Shown one piece after another: positions 28,107 to 43,100 of a DNA stretch of 64,000 nucleotides. Made by a program: the position numbers and the translations under genes. Numbering within the stretch: the first letter of the stretch is position 1; each line of letters opens with the position of its first letter. Origin of the DNA: Rhabditoides inermis (lineage: Eukaryota > Nematoda > Chromadorea > Rhabditida > Rhabditidae); assembly GCA_963966185.1 (NCBI GenBank), contig CAWZYM010000243.1, forward strand, positions 32,501 to 96,500, written 5' to 3'. Below the pieces are notes generated by a model. The model saw only the letters and a list, made by a program, of their open reading frames with translations, did no database searches and was not told the origin of the DNA.

Positions 28107-31100
28107 GCTGTCCGAGACTGTGTTGATCAGCATGGAAGCAGACTGGGGAACGAGGTGTCTGGGTAGGAGAGATAAGAAAGAGAGAGCGGAGGAAGGATGT
28201 GATAGAGTGGGGAAGGCTGTGAATTGGCTGTCCGAGACTGTGTTGATTAGCATGGAAGCAGACTGGGGAACGAGGTGTCTGGGTAGGAGAGATAAGAAAG
28301 AGAGAGCGGAGGAAGGATGCGATAGGATGGAGAAGGCTGTGAATTGGCTGTCCGAGACTGTGTTGGTCCGCATGGAAGCAGACTGGGGAACGAGGTGTCT
28401 GGGTAGGAGAGATAAGAAAGAGAGAGCGGAGGAAGGATGTGATAGGGTGGAGAAGGCTGTGAATTGGCTGTCCGAGACTGTGTTGGTCCGCATGGAAGCA
28501 GACTGGGGAACGAGACGTCTGGGTAGGAGAGATAAGAAAGAGAGAGGGGAGGAAGGATGTGATAGGGTGAAGAAGGCTGTGAATTGGCTGTCCGAGACTG
28601 TGTTGATCAGCATGGAAGCAGACTGGGGAACGAGGCGTCTGGGTAGGAGAGACATAAAAAGAGAGGGAAGGAAGGTTGCGGTAGGGTGGAGAAGGCTGTG
28701 CATTGGCTGTCGGAGACTGTGTTGATCAGCATGGAAGCAGACTAGGGAACGAGGCGTCTGGGTAGGAGAGACATAAAAAGAGAGGGAAGGAAGGTTGCGG
28801 TAGGGTGGAGAAGGCTGTGCATTGGCTGTCCGAGACTGTGTTGGTCCGCATGGAAGCAGACTGGAGAACGAGGCGTCTGGGTAGGAGAGATAAGAAAGAG
28901 AGAGGGGAGGAAGGATGTGATACGGTGGAGAAGGCTGTGAATTGGCTGTCCGAGACTGTGTTAATTAGCATGGAAGCAGACTGGGGAACGAGGTGTCTGG
29001 GTAGGAGAGATAAGAAAGAGAGAGCGGAGGAAGGATGTGATAGGGTGGAGAAGGCTGTGAATTGGCTGTCCGAGACTGTGTTGATCAGCATGGAAGCAGA
29101 CTGGGGAACGAGGTGTCTGGGTAGGAGAGATAAGAAAGAGAGAGCGGAGGAAGGATGCGATAGGATGGAGAAGGCTGTGAATTGGCTGTCCGAGACTGTG
29201 TTGATCAGCATGGAAGCAGACTGGGGAACGAGGTGTCTGGGTAGGAGAGATAAGAAAGAGAGAGCGGAGGAAGGATGTGATAGAGTGGGGAAGGCTGTGA
29301 ATTGGCTGTCCGAGACTGTGTTGATCAGCATGGAAGCAGACTGGGGAACGAGGTGTCTGGGTAGGAGAGATAAGAAAGAGAGAGCGGAGGAAGGATGCGA
29401 TAGGATGGAGAAGGCTGTGAATTGGCTGTCCGAGACTGTGTTGATCAGCATGGAAGCAGACTGGGGAACGAGGTGTCTGGGTAGGAGAGATAAGAAAGAG
29501 AGAGCGGAGGAAGGATGTGATAGGGTGGAGAAGGCTGTGAATTGGCTGTCCGAGACTGTGTTGATCAGCATGGAAGCAGACTGGGGAACGAGGTGTCTGG
29601 GTAGGAGAGATAAGAAAGAGAGAGCGGAGGAAGGATGTGATAGGGTGGAGAAGGCTGTGAATTGGCTGTCCGAGACTGTGTTGGTCCGCATGGAAGCAGA
29701 CTGGGGAACGAGGCGTCTGGGTAGGAGAGATAAGAAAGAAAGAGGGGAGGAAGGATGTGATAAGGTGAAGAAGGCTGTGAATTGGCTGTCCGAGACTGTG
29801 TTGATCAGCATGGAAGCAGACTGGGGAACGAGGCGTCTGGGTAGGAGAGACATAAAAAGAGAGGGAAGGAAGGTTGCGGTAGGGTGGAGAAGGCTGTGCA
29901 TTGGCTGTCCGAGACTGTGTTGGTCCGCATGGAAGCAGACTGGAGAACGAGGCGTCTGGGTAGGAGAGATAAGAAAGAGAGAGGGGAGGAAGGATGTGAT
30001 ACGGTGGAGAAGGCTGTGAATTGGCTGTCCGAGACTGTGTTAATTAGCATGGAAGCAGACTGGGGAACGAGGTGTCTGGGTAGGAGAGATAAGAAAGAGA
30101 GAGCGGAGGAAGGATGTGATAGGGTGGAGAAGGCTGTGAATTGGCTGTCCGAGACTGTGTTGATCAGCATGGAAGCAGACTGGGGAACGAGGTGTCTGGG
30201 TAGGAGAGATAAGAAAGAGAGAGCGGAGGAAGGATGCGATAGGATGGAGAAGGCTGTGAATTGGCTGTCCGAGACTGTGTTGATCAGCATGGAAGCAGAC
30301 TGGGGAACGAGGTGTCTGGGTAGGAGAGATAAGAAAGAGAGAGCGGAGGAAGGATGTGATAGAGTGGGGAAGGCTGTGAATTGGCTGTCCGAGACTGTGT
30401 TGATCAGCATGGAAGCAGACTGGGGAACGAGGTGTCTGGGTAGGAGAGATAAGAAAGAGAGAGCGGAGGAAGGATGCGATAGGATGGAGAAGGCTGTGAA
30501 TTGGCTGTCCGAGACTGTGTTGATCAGCATGGAAGCAGACTGGGGAACGAGGTGTCTGGGTAGGAGAGATAAGAAAGAGAGAGCGGAGGAAGGATGTGAT
30601 AGGGTGGAGAAGGCTGTGAATTGGCTGTCCGAGACTGTGTTGATCAGCATGGAAGCAGACTGGGGAACGAGGTGTCTGGGTAGGAGAGATAAGAAAGAGA
30701 GAGCGGAGGAAGGATGTGATAGGGTGGAGAAGGCTGTGAATTGGCTGTCCGAGACTGTGTTGGTCCGCATGGAAGCAGACTGGGGAACGAGACGTCTGGG
30801 TAGGAGAGATAAGAAAGAGAGAGGGGAGGAAGGATGTGATAGGGTGAATAAGGCTGTGAATTGGCTGTCCGAGACTGTGTTGATCAGCATGGAAGCAGAC
30901 TGGGGAACGAGGCGTCTGGGTAGGAGAGACATAAAAAGAGAGGGAAGGAAGGTTGCGGTAGGGTGGAGAAGGCTGTGCATTGGCTGTCGGAGACTGTGTT
31001 CATCAGCATGGAAGCAGACTGGGGAACGAGGCGTCTGGGTAGGAGAGACATAAAAAGAGAGGGAAGGAAGGTTGCGGTAGGGTGGAGAAGGCTGTGCATT

Positions 31101-34100
31101 GGCTGTCCGAGACTGTGTTGGTCCGCATGGAAGCAGACTGGAGAACGAGGCGTCTGGGTAGGAGAGATAAGAAAGAGAGAGGGGAGGAAGGATGTGATAC
31201 GGTGGAGAAGGCTGTGAATTGGCTGTCCGAGACTGTGTTAATTAGCATGGAAGCAGACTGGGGAACGAGGTGTCTGGGTAGGAGAGATAAGAAAGAGAGA
31301 GCGGAGGAAGGATGTGATAGGGTGGAGAAGGCTGTGAATTGGCTGTCCGAGACTGTGTTGATCAGCATGGAAGCAGACTGGGGAACGAGGTGTCTGGGTA
31401 GGAGAGATAAGAAAGAGAGAGCGGAGGAAGGATGTGATAGGGTGGAGAAGGCTGTGAATTGGCTGTCCGAGACTGTGTTGATCAGCATGGAAGCAGACTG
31501 GGGAACGAGGTGTCTGGGTAGGAGAGATAAGAAAGAGAGAGCGGAGGAAGGATGCGATAGGATGGAGAAGGCTGTGAATTGGCTGTCCAAGACTGTGTTG
31601 ATCAGCATGGAAGCAGACTGGGGAACGAGGTGTCTGGGTAGGAGAGATAAGAAAGAGAGAGCGGAGGAAGGATGTGATAGAGTGGGGAAGGCTGTGAATT
31701 GGCTGTCCGAGACTGTGTTGATCAGCATGGAAGCAGACTGGGGAACGAGGTGTCTGGGTAGGAGAGATAAGAAAGAGAGAGCGGAGGAAGGATGCGATAG
31801 GATGGAGAAGGCTGTGAATTGGCTGTCCGAGACTGTGTTGATCAGCATGGAAGCAGACTGGGGAACGAGGTGTCTGGGTAGGAGAGATAAGAAAGAGAGA
31901 GCGGAGGAAGGATGTGATAGGGTGGAGAAGGCTGTGAATTGGCTGTCCGAGACTGTGTTGATCAGCATGGAAGCAGACTGGGGAACGAGGTGTCTGGGTA
32001 GGAGAGATAAGAAAGAGAGAGCGGAGGAAGGATGTGATAGGGTGGAGAAGGCTGTGAATTGGCTGTCCGAGACTGTGTTGGTCCGCATGGAAGCAGACTG
32101 GGGAACGAGGCGTCTGGGTAGGAGAGATAAGAAAGAAAGAGGGGAGGAAGGATGTGATAAGGTGAAGAAGGCTGTGAATTGGCTGTCCGAGACTGTGTTG
32201 ATCAGCATGGAAGCAGACTGGGGAACGAGGCGTCTGGGTAGGAGAGACATAAAAAGAGAGGGAAGGAAGGTTGCGGTAGGGTGGAGAAGGCTGTGCATTG
32301 GCTGTCCGAGACTGTGTTGATCAGCATGGAAGCAGACTGGGGAACGAGGCGTCTGGGTAGGAGAGACATAAAAAGAGAGGGAAGGAAGGTTGCGGTAGGG
32401 TGGAGAAGGCTGTGCATTGGCTGTCCGAGACTGTGTTGGTCCGCATGGAAGCAGACTGGAGAACGAGGCGTCTGGGTAGGAGAGATAAGAAAGAGAGAGG
32501 GGAGGAAGGATGTGATACGGTGGAGAAGGCTGTGAATTGGCTGTCCGAGACTGTGTTAATTAGCATGGAAGCAGACTGGGGAACGAGGTGTCTGGGTAGG
32601 AGAGATAAGAAAGAGAGAGCGGAGGAAGGATGTGATAGGGTGGAGAAGGCTGTGAATTGGCTGTCCGAGACTGTGTTGATCAGCATGGAAGCAGACTGGG
32701 GAACGAGGCGTCTGGGTAGGAGAGACATAAAAAGAGAGGGAAGGAAGGTTGCGGTAGGGTGGAGAAGGCTGTGCATTGGCTGTCCGAGACTGTGTTGATC
32801 AGCATGGAAGCAGACTGGGGAACGAGGCGTCTGGGTAGGAGAGACATAAAAAGAGAGGGAAGGAAGGTTGCGGTAGGGTGGAGAAGGCTGTGCATTGGCT
32901 GTCCGAGACTGTGTTGGTCCGCATGGAAGCAGACTGGGGAACGAGGCGTCTGGGTAGGAGAGATAAGAAAGAGAGAGGGGAGGAAGGATGTGATAGGGTG
33001 GAGAAGGCTGTGAATTGGCTGTCCGAGACTGTGTTGATTAGCATGGAAGCAGACTGGGGAACGAGGTGTCTGGGTAGGAGAGATAAGAAAGAGAGAGCGG
33101 AGGAAGGATGTGATAGGGTGGAGAAGGCTGTGAATTGGCTGTCCGAGACTGTGTTAAACAGCATGGAAGCAGACTGGGGAACGAGGTGTCTGGGTAGGAG
33201 AGATAAGAAAGAGAGAGCGAAGGAAGGATGCGATAGGATGGAGAAGGCTGTGAATTGGCTGTCCGAGACTGTGTTGATCAGCATGGAAGCAGACTGGGGA
33301 ACGAGGTGTCTGGGTAGGAGAGATAAGAAAGAGAGAGCGGAGGAAGGATGTGATAGAGTGGGGAAGGCTGTGAATTGGCTGTCCGAGACTGTGTTGATCA
33401 GCATGGAATCAGACTGGGGAACGAGGTGTCTGGGTAGGAGAGATAAGAAAGAGAGAGCGGAGGAAGGATGCGATAGGATGGAGAAGGCTGTGAATTGGCT
33501 GTCTGAGACTGTGTTGATCAGCATGGAAGCAGACTGGGGAACGAGGTGTCTGGGTAGGAGAGATAAGAAAGAGAGAGCGGAGGAAGGATGTGATAGGGTG
33601 GAGAAGGCTGTGAATTGGCTGTCCGAGACTGTGTTGATCAGCATGGAAGCAGACTGGGGAACGAGGTGTCTGGGTAGGAGAGATAAGAAAGAGAGAGCGG
33701 AGGAAGGATGTGATAGGGTGGGGAAGGCTGTGAATTGGCTGTCCGAGACTGTGTTGATCAGCATGGAAGCAGACTGGGGAACGAGGTGTCTGGGTAGGAG
33801 AGATAAGAAAGAGAGAGCGGAGGAAGGATGTGATAGGGTGGAGAAGGCTGTGAATTGGCTGTCCGAGACTGTGTTGATCAGCATGGAAGCAGACTGGGGA
33901 ACGAGGTGTCTGGGTAGGAGAGATAAGAAAGAGAGAGCGGAGGAAGGATGTGATAGGGTGGAGAAGGCTGTGAATTGGCTGTCCGAGACTGTGTTGGTCC
34001 GCATGGAAGCAGACTGGGGAACGAGGCGTCTGGGTAGGAGAGATAAGAAAGAGAGAGGGGAGGAAGGATGTGATAGGGTGAAGAAGGCTGTGAATTGGCT

Positions 34101-37100
34101 GTCCGAGACTGTGTTGATCAGCATGGAAGCAGACTGGGGAACGAGGCGTCTGGGTAGGAGAGACATAAAAAGAGAGGGAAGGAAGGTTGCGGTAGGGTGG
34201 AAAAGGCTGTGCATTGGCTGTCCGAGACTGTGTTGATCAGCATGGAAGCAGACTGGGGAACGAGGCGTCTGGGTAGGAGAGACATAAAAAGAGAGGGAAG
34301 GAAGGTTGCGGTAGGGTGGAGAAGGCTGTGCATTGGCTGTCCGAGACTGTGTTGGTCCGCATGGAAGCAGACTGGGGAACGAGGCGTCTGGGTAGGAGAG
34401 ATAAGAAAGAAAGAGGGGAGGAAGGATGTGATAGGGTGGAGAAGGCTGTGAATTGGCTGTCCGAGACTGTGTTGATTAGCATGGAAGCAGACTGGGGAAC
34501 GAGGTGTCTGGGTAGGAGAGATAAGAAAGAGAGAGCGGAGGAAGGATGTGATAGGGTGGAGAAGGCTGTGAATTGGCTGTCCGAGACTGTGTTGATCAGC
34601 ATGGAAGCAGACTGGGGAACGAGGTGTCTGGGTAGGAGAGATAAGAAAGAGAGAGGGGAGTAAGGATGTGATAGGGTGGAGAAGGCTGTGAATTGGCTGT
34701 CCGAGACTGTGTTGGTCCGCATGGAAGCAGACTGGGGAACGAGGCGTCTGGGTAGGAGAGATAAGAAAGAAAGAGGGGAGGAAGGATGTGATAGGGTGGA
34801 GAAGGCTGTGAATTGGCTGTCCGAGACTGTGTTGATTAGCATGGAAGCAGACTGGGGAACGAGGTGTCTGGGTAGGAGAGATAAGAAAGAGAGAGCGGAG
34901 GAAGGATGTGATAGGGTGGAGAAGGCTGTGAATTGGCTGTCCGAGACTGTGTTGGTCCGCATGGAAGCAGACTGGGGAACGAGGCGTCTGGGTAGGAGAG
35001 ATAAGAAAGAGAGAGCGGAGGAAGGATGTGATAGGGTGGAGAAGGCTGTGAATTGGCTGTCCGAGACTGTGTTAAACAGCATGGAAGCAGACTGGGGAAC
35101 GAGGTGTCTGGGTAGGAGAGATAAGAAAGAGAGAGCGAAGGAAGGATGCGATAGGATGGAGAAGGCTGTGAATTGGCTGTCCGAGACTGTGTTGATCAGC
35201 ATGGAAGCAGACTGGGGAACGAGGTGTCTGGGTAGGAGAGATAAGAAAGAGAGAGCGGAGGAAGGATGTGATAGAGTGGGGAAGGCTGTGAATTGGCTGT
35301 CCGAGACTGTGTTGATCAGCATGGAATCAGACTGGGGAACGAGGTGTCTGGGTAGGAGAGATAAGAAAGAGAGAGCGGAGGAAGGATGCGATAGGATGGA
35401 GAAGGCTGTGAATTGGCTGTCTGAGACTGTGTTGATCAGCATGGAAGCAGACTGGGGAACGAGGTGTCTGGGTAGGAGAGATAAGAAAGAGAGAGGGGAG
35501 GAAGGATGTGATAGGGTGAAGAAGGCTGTGAATTGGCTGTCCGAGACTGTGTTGATCAGCATGGAAGCAGACTGGGGAACGAGGCGTCTGGGTAGGAGAG
35601 ACATAAAAAGAGAGGGAAGGAAGGTTGCGGTAGGGTGGAAAAGGCTGTGCATTGGCTGTCCGAGACTGTGTTGATCAGCATGGAAGCAGACTGGGGAACG
35701 AGGCGTCTGGGTAGGAGAGACATAAAAAGAGAGGGAAGGAAGGTTGCGGTAGGGTGGAGAAGGCTGTGCATTGGCTGTCCGAGACTGTGTTGGTCCGCAT
35801 GGAAGCAGACTGGGGAACGAGGCGTCTGGGTAGGAGAGATAAGAAAGAAAGAGGGGAGGAAGGATGTGATAGGGTGGAGAAGGCTGTGAATTGGCTGTCC
35901 GAGACTGTGTTGATTAGCATGGAAGCAGACTGGGGAACGAGGTGTCTGGGTAGGAGAGATAAGAAAGAGAGAGCGGAGGAAGGATGTGATAGGGTGGAGA
36001 AGGCTGTGAATTGGCTGTCCGAGACTGTGTTGATCAGCATGGAAGCAGACTGGGGAACGAGGTGTCTGGGTAGGAGAGATAAGAAAGAGAGAGGGGAGTA
36101 AGGATGTGATAGGGTGGAGAAGGCTGTGAATTGGCTGTCCGAGACTGTGTTGGTCCGCATGGAAGCAGACTGGGGAACGAGGCGTCTGGGTAGGAGAGAT
36201 AAGAAAGAAAGAGGGGAGGAAGGATGTGATAGGGTGGAGAAGGCTGTGAATTGGCTGTCCGAGACTGTGTTGATTAGCATGGAAGCAGACTGGGGAACGA
36301 GGTGTCTGGGTAGGAGAGATAAGAAAGAGAGAGCGGAGGAAGGATGTGATAGGGTGGAGAAGGCTGTGAATTGGCTGTCCGAGACTGTGTTGGTCCGCAT
36401 GGAAGCAGACTGGGGAACGAGGCGTCTGGGTAGGAGAGATAAGAAAGAGAGAGCGGAGGAAGGATGTGATAGGGTGGAGAAGGCTGTGAATTGGCTGTCC
36501 GAGACTGTGTTAAACAGCATGGAAGCAGACTGGGGAACGAGGTGTCTGGGTAGGAGAGATAAGAAAGAGAGAGCGAAGGAAGGATGCGATAGGATGGAGA
36601 AGGCTGTGAATTGGCTGTCCGAGACTGTGTTGATCAGCATGGAAGCAGACTGGGGAACGAGGTGTCTGGGTAGGAGAGATAAGAAAGAGAGAGCGGAGGA
36701 AGGATGTGATAGAGTGGGGAAGGCTGTGAATTGGCTGTCCGAGACTGTGTTGATCAGCATGGAATCAGACTGGGGAACGAGGTGTCTGGGTAGGAGAGAT
36801 AAGAAAGAGAGAGCGGAGGAAGGATGCGATAGGATGGAGAAGGCTGTGAATTGGCTGTCTGAGACTGTGTTGATCAGCATGGAAGCAGACTGGGGAACGA
36901 GGTGTCTGGGTAGGAGAGATAAGAAAGAGAGAGCGGAGGAAGGATGTGATAGGGTGGAGAAGGCTGTGAATTGGCTGTCCGAGACTGTGTTGATCAGCAT
37001 GGAAGCAGACTGGGGAACGAGGTGTCTGGGTAGGAGAGATAAGAAAGAGAGAGCGGAGGAAGGATGTGATAGGGTGGGGAAGGCTGTGAATTGGCTGTCC

Positions 37101-40100
37101 GAGACTGTGTTGATCAGCATGGAAGCAGACTGGGGAACGAGGTGTCTGGGTAGGAGAGATAAGAAAGAGAGAGCGGAGGAAGGATGTGATAGGGTGGAGA
37201 AGGCTGTGAATTGGCTGTCCGAGACTGTGTTGATCAGCATGGAAGCAGACTGGGGAACGAGGTGTCTGGGTAGGAGAGATAAGAAAGAGAGAGCGGAGGA
37301 AGGATGTGATAGGGTGGAGAAGGCTGTGAATTGGCTGTCCGAGACTGTGTTGGTCCGCATGGAAGCAGACTGGGGAACGAGGCGTCTAGGTAGGAGAGAT
37401 AAGAAAGAGAGAGGGGAGGAAGGATGTGATAGGGTGAAGAAGGCTGTGAATTGGCTGTCCGAGACTGTGTTGATCAGCATGGAAGCAGACTGGGGAACGA
37501 GGCGTCTGGGTAGGAGAGACATAAAAAGAGAGGGAAGGAAGGTTGCGGTAGGGTGGAAAAGGCTGTGCATTGGCTGTCCGAGACTGTGTTGATCAGCATG
37601 GAAGCAGACTGGGGAACGAGGCGTCTGGGTAGGAGAGACATAAAAAGAGAGGGAAGGAAGGTTGCGGTAGGGTGGAGAAGGCTGTGCATTGGCTGTCCGA
37701 GACTGTGTTGGTCCGCATGGAAGCAGACTGGGGAACGAGGCGTCTGGGTAGGAGAGATAAGAAAGAAAGAGGGGAGGAAGGATGTGATAGGGTGGAGAAG
37801 GCTGTGAATTGGCTGTCCGAGACTGTGTTGATTAGCATGGAAGCAGACTGGGGAACGAGGTGTCTGGGTAGGAGAGATAAGAAAGAGAGAGCGGAGGAAG
37901 GATGTGATAGGGTGGAGAAGGCTGTGAATTGGCTGTCCGAGACTATGTTGATCAGCATGGAAGCAGACTGGGGAACGAGGTGTCTGGGTAGGAGAGATAA
38001 GAAAGAGAGAGGGGAGTAAGGATGTGATAGGGTGGAGAAGGCTGTGAATTGGCTGTCCGAGACTGTGTTGGTCCGCATGGAAGCAGACTGGGGAACGAGG
38101 CGTCTGGGTAGGAGAGATAAGAAAGAAAGAGGGGAGGAAGGATGTGATAGGGTGGAGAAGGCTGTGAATTGGCTGTCCGAGACTGTGTTGATTAGCATGG
38201 AAGCAGACTGGGGAACGAGGTGTCTGGGTAGGAGAGATAAGAAAGAGAGAGCGGAGGAAGGATGTGATAGGGTGGAGAAGGCTGTGAATTGGCTGTCCGA
38301 GACTGTGTTGGTCCGCATGGAAGCAGACTGGGGAACGAGGCGTCTGGGTAGGAGAGATAAGAAAGAGAGAGGGGAGTAAGGATGTGATAGGGTGGAGAAG
38401 GCTGTGAATTGGCTGTCCGAGACTGTGTTGGTCCGCATGGAAGCAGACTGGGGAACGAGGCGTCTGGGTAGGAGAGACATAAAAAAGAGAGAGGGGAGGA
38501 AGGCTGTGAATTGGTTGTCCGAGACTGTGTTGGTCAGCATGGAAGCAGACTGGGGAACGAGGCGTCTGGGTAGGAGAGATAAGAAAGAGAGAGGGGAGGA
38601 AGGATGTGATAGGGTGGAGAAGGCTGTGAATTGGCTGTCCGAGACTGTGTTGATCAGCATGGAAGCAGACTGGGGAACGAGGCGTCTGGGTAGGAGAGAT
38701 AAGAAAGAGAGAGGGGAGGAAGGATGTGATAGGGTGGAGAAGGCTGTGAATTGGCTGTCCAAGACTGTGTTGGTCAGCATGGAAGCAGACTGGGGAACGA
38801 GGCGTCTGGGTAGGAGAGATAAGAAAGAAAGAGGGGAGGAAGGATGTGATAGGGTGGAGAAGGCTGTGAATTGGCTGTCCGAGACTGTGTTGGTCCGCAT
38901 GGAAGCAGACTGGGGAACGAGGCGTCTGGGTATGAGAGATAAGAAAGAGAGAGGGGAGGAAGGATGTGATAGGGTGGAGAAGGCTGAGAATTGGCTGTCC
39001 GAGACTGTGTTGATCAGCATGGAAGCAGACTGGGGAACGAGGTGTCTGGGTAGGAGAGATAAGAAAGAGAGAGCGGAGGAAGGATGTGATAGGGTGGAGA
39101 AGGCTCTGAACTGGCTGTCCGAGACTGTGTTGGTCCGCATGGAAGCAGACTGGGGAACGAGGCGTCTGGGTAGGAGAGACATAGAAAGAGAGAGCGGAGG
39201 AAGGATGTGATAGGGTGGAGAAGGCTGTGAATTGGCTGTCCGAGACTGTGTTGATTAGCATGGAAGCAGACTGGGGAACGAGGTGTCTGGGTAGGAGAGA
39301 TAAGAAAGAGAGAGCGGAGGAAGGATGTGATAGGGTGGAGAAGGCTGTGAATTGGCTGTCCGAGACTGTGTTGATCAGCATGGAAGCAGACTGGGGAACG
39401 AGGTGTCTGGGTAGGAGAGATAAGAAAGAGAGAGCGGAGGAAGGATGTGATAGGGTGGAGAAGGCTGTGAATTGGCTGTCCGAGACTGTGTTGGTCCGCA
39501 TGGAAGCAGACTGGGGAACGAGGCGTCTGGGTAGGAGAGATAAGAAAGAGAGAGCGGAGGAAGGATGCGATAGGATGGAGAAGGCTGTGAATTGGCTGTC
39601 CGAGACTGTGTTGATCAGCATGGAAGCAGACTGGGGAACGAGGTGTCTGGGTAGGAGAGATAAGAAAGAGAGAGCGGAGGAAGGATGTGATAGAGTGGGG
39701 AAGGCTGTGAATTGGCTGTCCGAGACTGTGTTGATCAGCATGGAATCAGACTGGGGAACGAGGTGTCTGGGTAGGAGAGATAAGAAAGAGAGAGCGGAGG
39801 AAGGATGCGATAGGATGGAGAAGGCTGTGAATTGGCTGTCTGAGACTGTGTTGATCAGCATGGAAGCAGACTGGGGAACGAGGTGTCTGGGTAGGAGAGA
39901 TAAGAAAGAGAGAGCGGAGGAAGGATGTGATAGGGTGGAGAAGGCTGTGAATTGGCTGTCCGAGACTGTGTTGATCAGCATGGAAGCAGACTGGGGAACG
40001 AGGTGTCTGGGTAGGAGAGATAAGAAAGAGAGAGCGGAGGAAGGATGTGATAGGGTGGGGAAGGCTGTGAATTGGCTGTCCGAGACTGTGTTGATCAGCA

Positions 40101-43100
40101 TGGAAGCAGACTGGGGAACGAGGTGTCTGGGTAGGAGAGATAAGAAAGAGAGAGCGGAGGAAGGATGTGATAGGGTGGAGAAGGCTGTGAATTGGCTGTC
40201 CGAGACTGTGTTGATCAGCATGGAAGCAGACTGGGGAACGAGGTGTCTGGGTAGGAGAGATAAGAAAGAGAGAGCGGAGGAAGGATGTGATAGGGTGGAG
40301 AAGGCTGTGAATTGGCTGTCCGAGACTGTGTTGGTCCGCATGGAAGCAGACTGGGGAACGAGGCGTCTAGGTAGGAGAGATAAGAAAGAGAGAGGGGAGG
40401 AAGGATGTGATAGGGTGAAGAAGGCTGTGAATTGGCTGTCCGAGACTGTGTTGATCAGCATGGAAGCAGACTGGGGAACGAGGCGTCTGGGTAGGAGAGA
40501 CATAAAAAGAGAGGGAAGGAAGGTTGCGGTAGGGTGGAAAAGGCTGTGCATTGGCTGTCCGAGACTGTGTTGATCAGCATGGAAGCAGACTGGGGAACGA
40601 GGCGTCTGGGTAGGAGAGACATAAAAAGAGAGGGAAGGAAGGTTGCGGTAGGGTGGAGAAGGCTGTGCATTGGCTGTCCGAGACTGTGTTGGTCCGCATG
40701 GAAGCAGACTGGGGAACGAGGCGTCTGGGTAGGAGAGATAAGAAAGAAAGAGGGGAGGAAGGATGTGATAGGGTGGAGAAGGCTGTGAATTGGCTGTCCG
40801 AGACTGTGTTGATTAGCATGGAAGCAGACTGGGGAACGAGGTGTCTGGGTAGGAGAGATAAGAAAGAGAGAGCGGAGGAAGGATGTGATAGGGTGGAGAA
40901 GGCTGTGAATTGGCTGTCCGAGACTATGTTGATCAGCATGGAAGCAGACTGGGGAACGAGGTGTCTGGGTAGGAGAGATAAGAAAGAGAGAGGGGAGTAA
41001 GGATGTGATAGGGTGGAGAAGGCTGTGAATTGGCTGTCCGAGACTGTGTTGGTCCGCATGGAAGCAGACTGGGGAACGAGGCGTCTGGGTAGGAGAGATA
41101 AGAAAGAAAGAGGGGAGGAAGGATGTGATAGGGTGGAGAAGGCTGTGAATTGGCTGTCCGAGACTGTGTTGATTAGCATGGAAGCAGACTGGGGAACGAG
41201 GTGTCTGGGTAGGAGAGATAAGAAAGAGAGAGCGGAGGAAGGATGTGATAGGGTGGAGAAGGCTGTGAATTGGCTGTCCGAGACTGTGTTGGTCCGCATG
41301 GAAGCAGACTGGGGAACGAGGCGTCTGGGTAGGAGAGATAAGAAAGAGAGAGGGGAGTAAGGATGTGATAGGGTGGAGAAGGCTGTGAATTGGCTGTCCG
41401 AGACTGTGTTGGTCCGCATGGAAGCAGACTGGGGAACGAGGCGTCTGGGTAGGAGAGACATAAAAAAGAGAGAGGGGAGGAAGGCTGTGAATTGGTTGTC
41501 CGAGACTGTGTTGGTCAGCATGGAAGCAGACTGGGGAACGAGGCGTCTGGGTAGGAGAGATAAGAAAGAGAGAGGGGAGGAAGGATGTGATAGGGTGGAG
41601 AAGGCTGTGAATTGGCTGTCCGAGACTGTGTTGATCAGCATGGAAGCAGACTGGGGAACGAGGCGTCTGGGTAGGAGAGATAAGAAAGAGAGAGGGGAGG
41701 AAGGATGTGATAGGGTGGAGAAGGCTGTGAATTGGCTGTCCAAGACTGTGTTGGTCAGCATGGAAGCAGACTGGGGAACGAGGCGTCTGGGTAGGAGAGA
41801 TAAGAAAGAAAGAGGGGAGGAAGGATGTGATAGGGTGGAGAAGGCTGTGAATTGGCTGTCCGAGACTGTGTTGGTCCGCATGGAAGCAGACTGGGGAACG
41901 AGGCGTCTGGGTATGAGAGATAAGAAAGAGAGAGGGGAGGAAGGATGTGATAGGGTGGAGAAGGCTGAGAATTGGCTGTCCGAGACTGTGTTGATCAGCA
42001 TGGAAGCAGACTGGGGAACGAGGTGTCTGGGTAGGAGAGATAAGAAAGAGAGAGCGGAGGAAGGATGTGATAGGGTGGAGAAGGCTCTGAACTGGCTGTC
42101 CGAGACTGTGTTGGTCCGCATGGAAGCAGACTGGGGAACGAGGCGTCTGGGTAGGAGAGACATAGAAAGAGAGAGCGGAGGAAGGATGTGATAGGGTGGA
42201 GAAGGCTGTGAATTGGCTGTCCGAGACTGTGTTGATTAGCATGGAAGCAGACTGGGGAACGAGGTGTCTGGGTAGGAGAGATAAGAAAGAGAGAGCGGAG
42301 GAAGGATGTGATAGGGTGGAGAAGGCTGTGAATTGGCTGTCCGAGACTGTGTTGATCAGCATGGAAGCAGACTGGGGAACGAGGTGTCTGGGTAGGAGAG
42401 ATAAGAAAGAGAGAGCGGAGGAAGGATGTGATAGGGTGGAGAAGGCTGTGAATTGGCTGTCCGAGACTGTGTTGGTCCGCATGGAAGCAGACTGGGGAAC
42501 GAGGCGTCTGGGTAGGAGAGATAAGAAAGAGAGAGCGGAGGAAGGATGTGATAGGGTGGAGAAGGCTCTGAATTGGCTGTCCGAGACTGTGTTGGTCCGC
42601 ATGGAAGCAGACTGGGGAACGAGGCGTCTGGGTAGGAGAGACATAGAAAGAGAGAGCGGAGGAAGGATGTGATAGGGTGGAGAAGGCTGTGAATTGGCTG
42701 TCCGAGACTGTGTTGATTAGCATGGAAGCAGACTGGGGAACGAGGTGTCTGGGTAGGAGAGATAAGAAAGAGAGAGCGGAGGAAGGATGTGATAGGGTGG
42801 AGAAGGCTGTGAATTGGCTGTCCGAGACTGTGTTGATCAGCATGGAAGCAGACTGGGGAACGAGGTGTCTGGGTAGGAGAGATAAGAAAGAGAGAGCGGA
42901 GGAAGAATGTGATAGGGTGGAGAAGGCTGTGAATTGGCTGCCCGAGACTGTGTTGATCAGCATGGAAGCAGACTGGGGAACGAGGCGTCTAGGTAGGAGA
43001 GATAAGAAAGAGAGAGGGGAGGAAGAATGCGATAGGGAGGAGACGGCTGTGAATTGGCTGTCCGAGACTGTGTGGATACGCATGGAAGCAGACTGGGGAA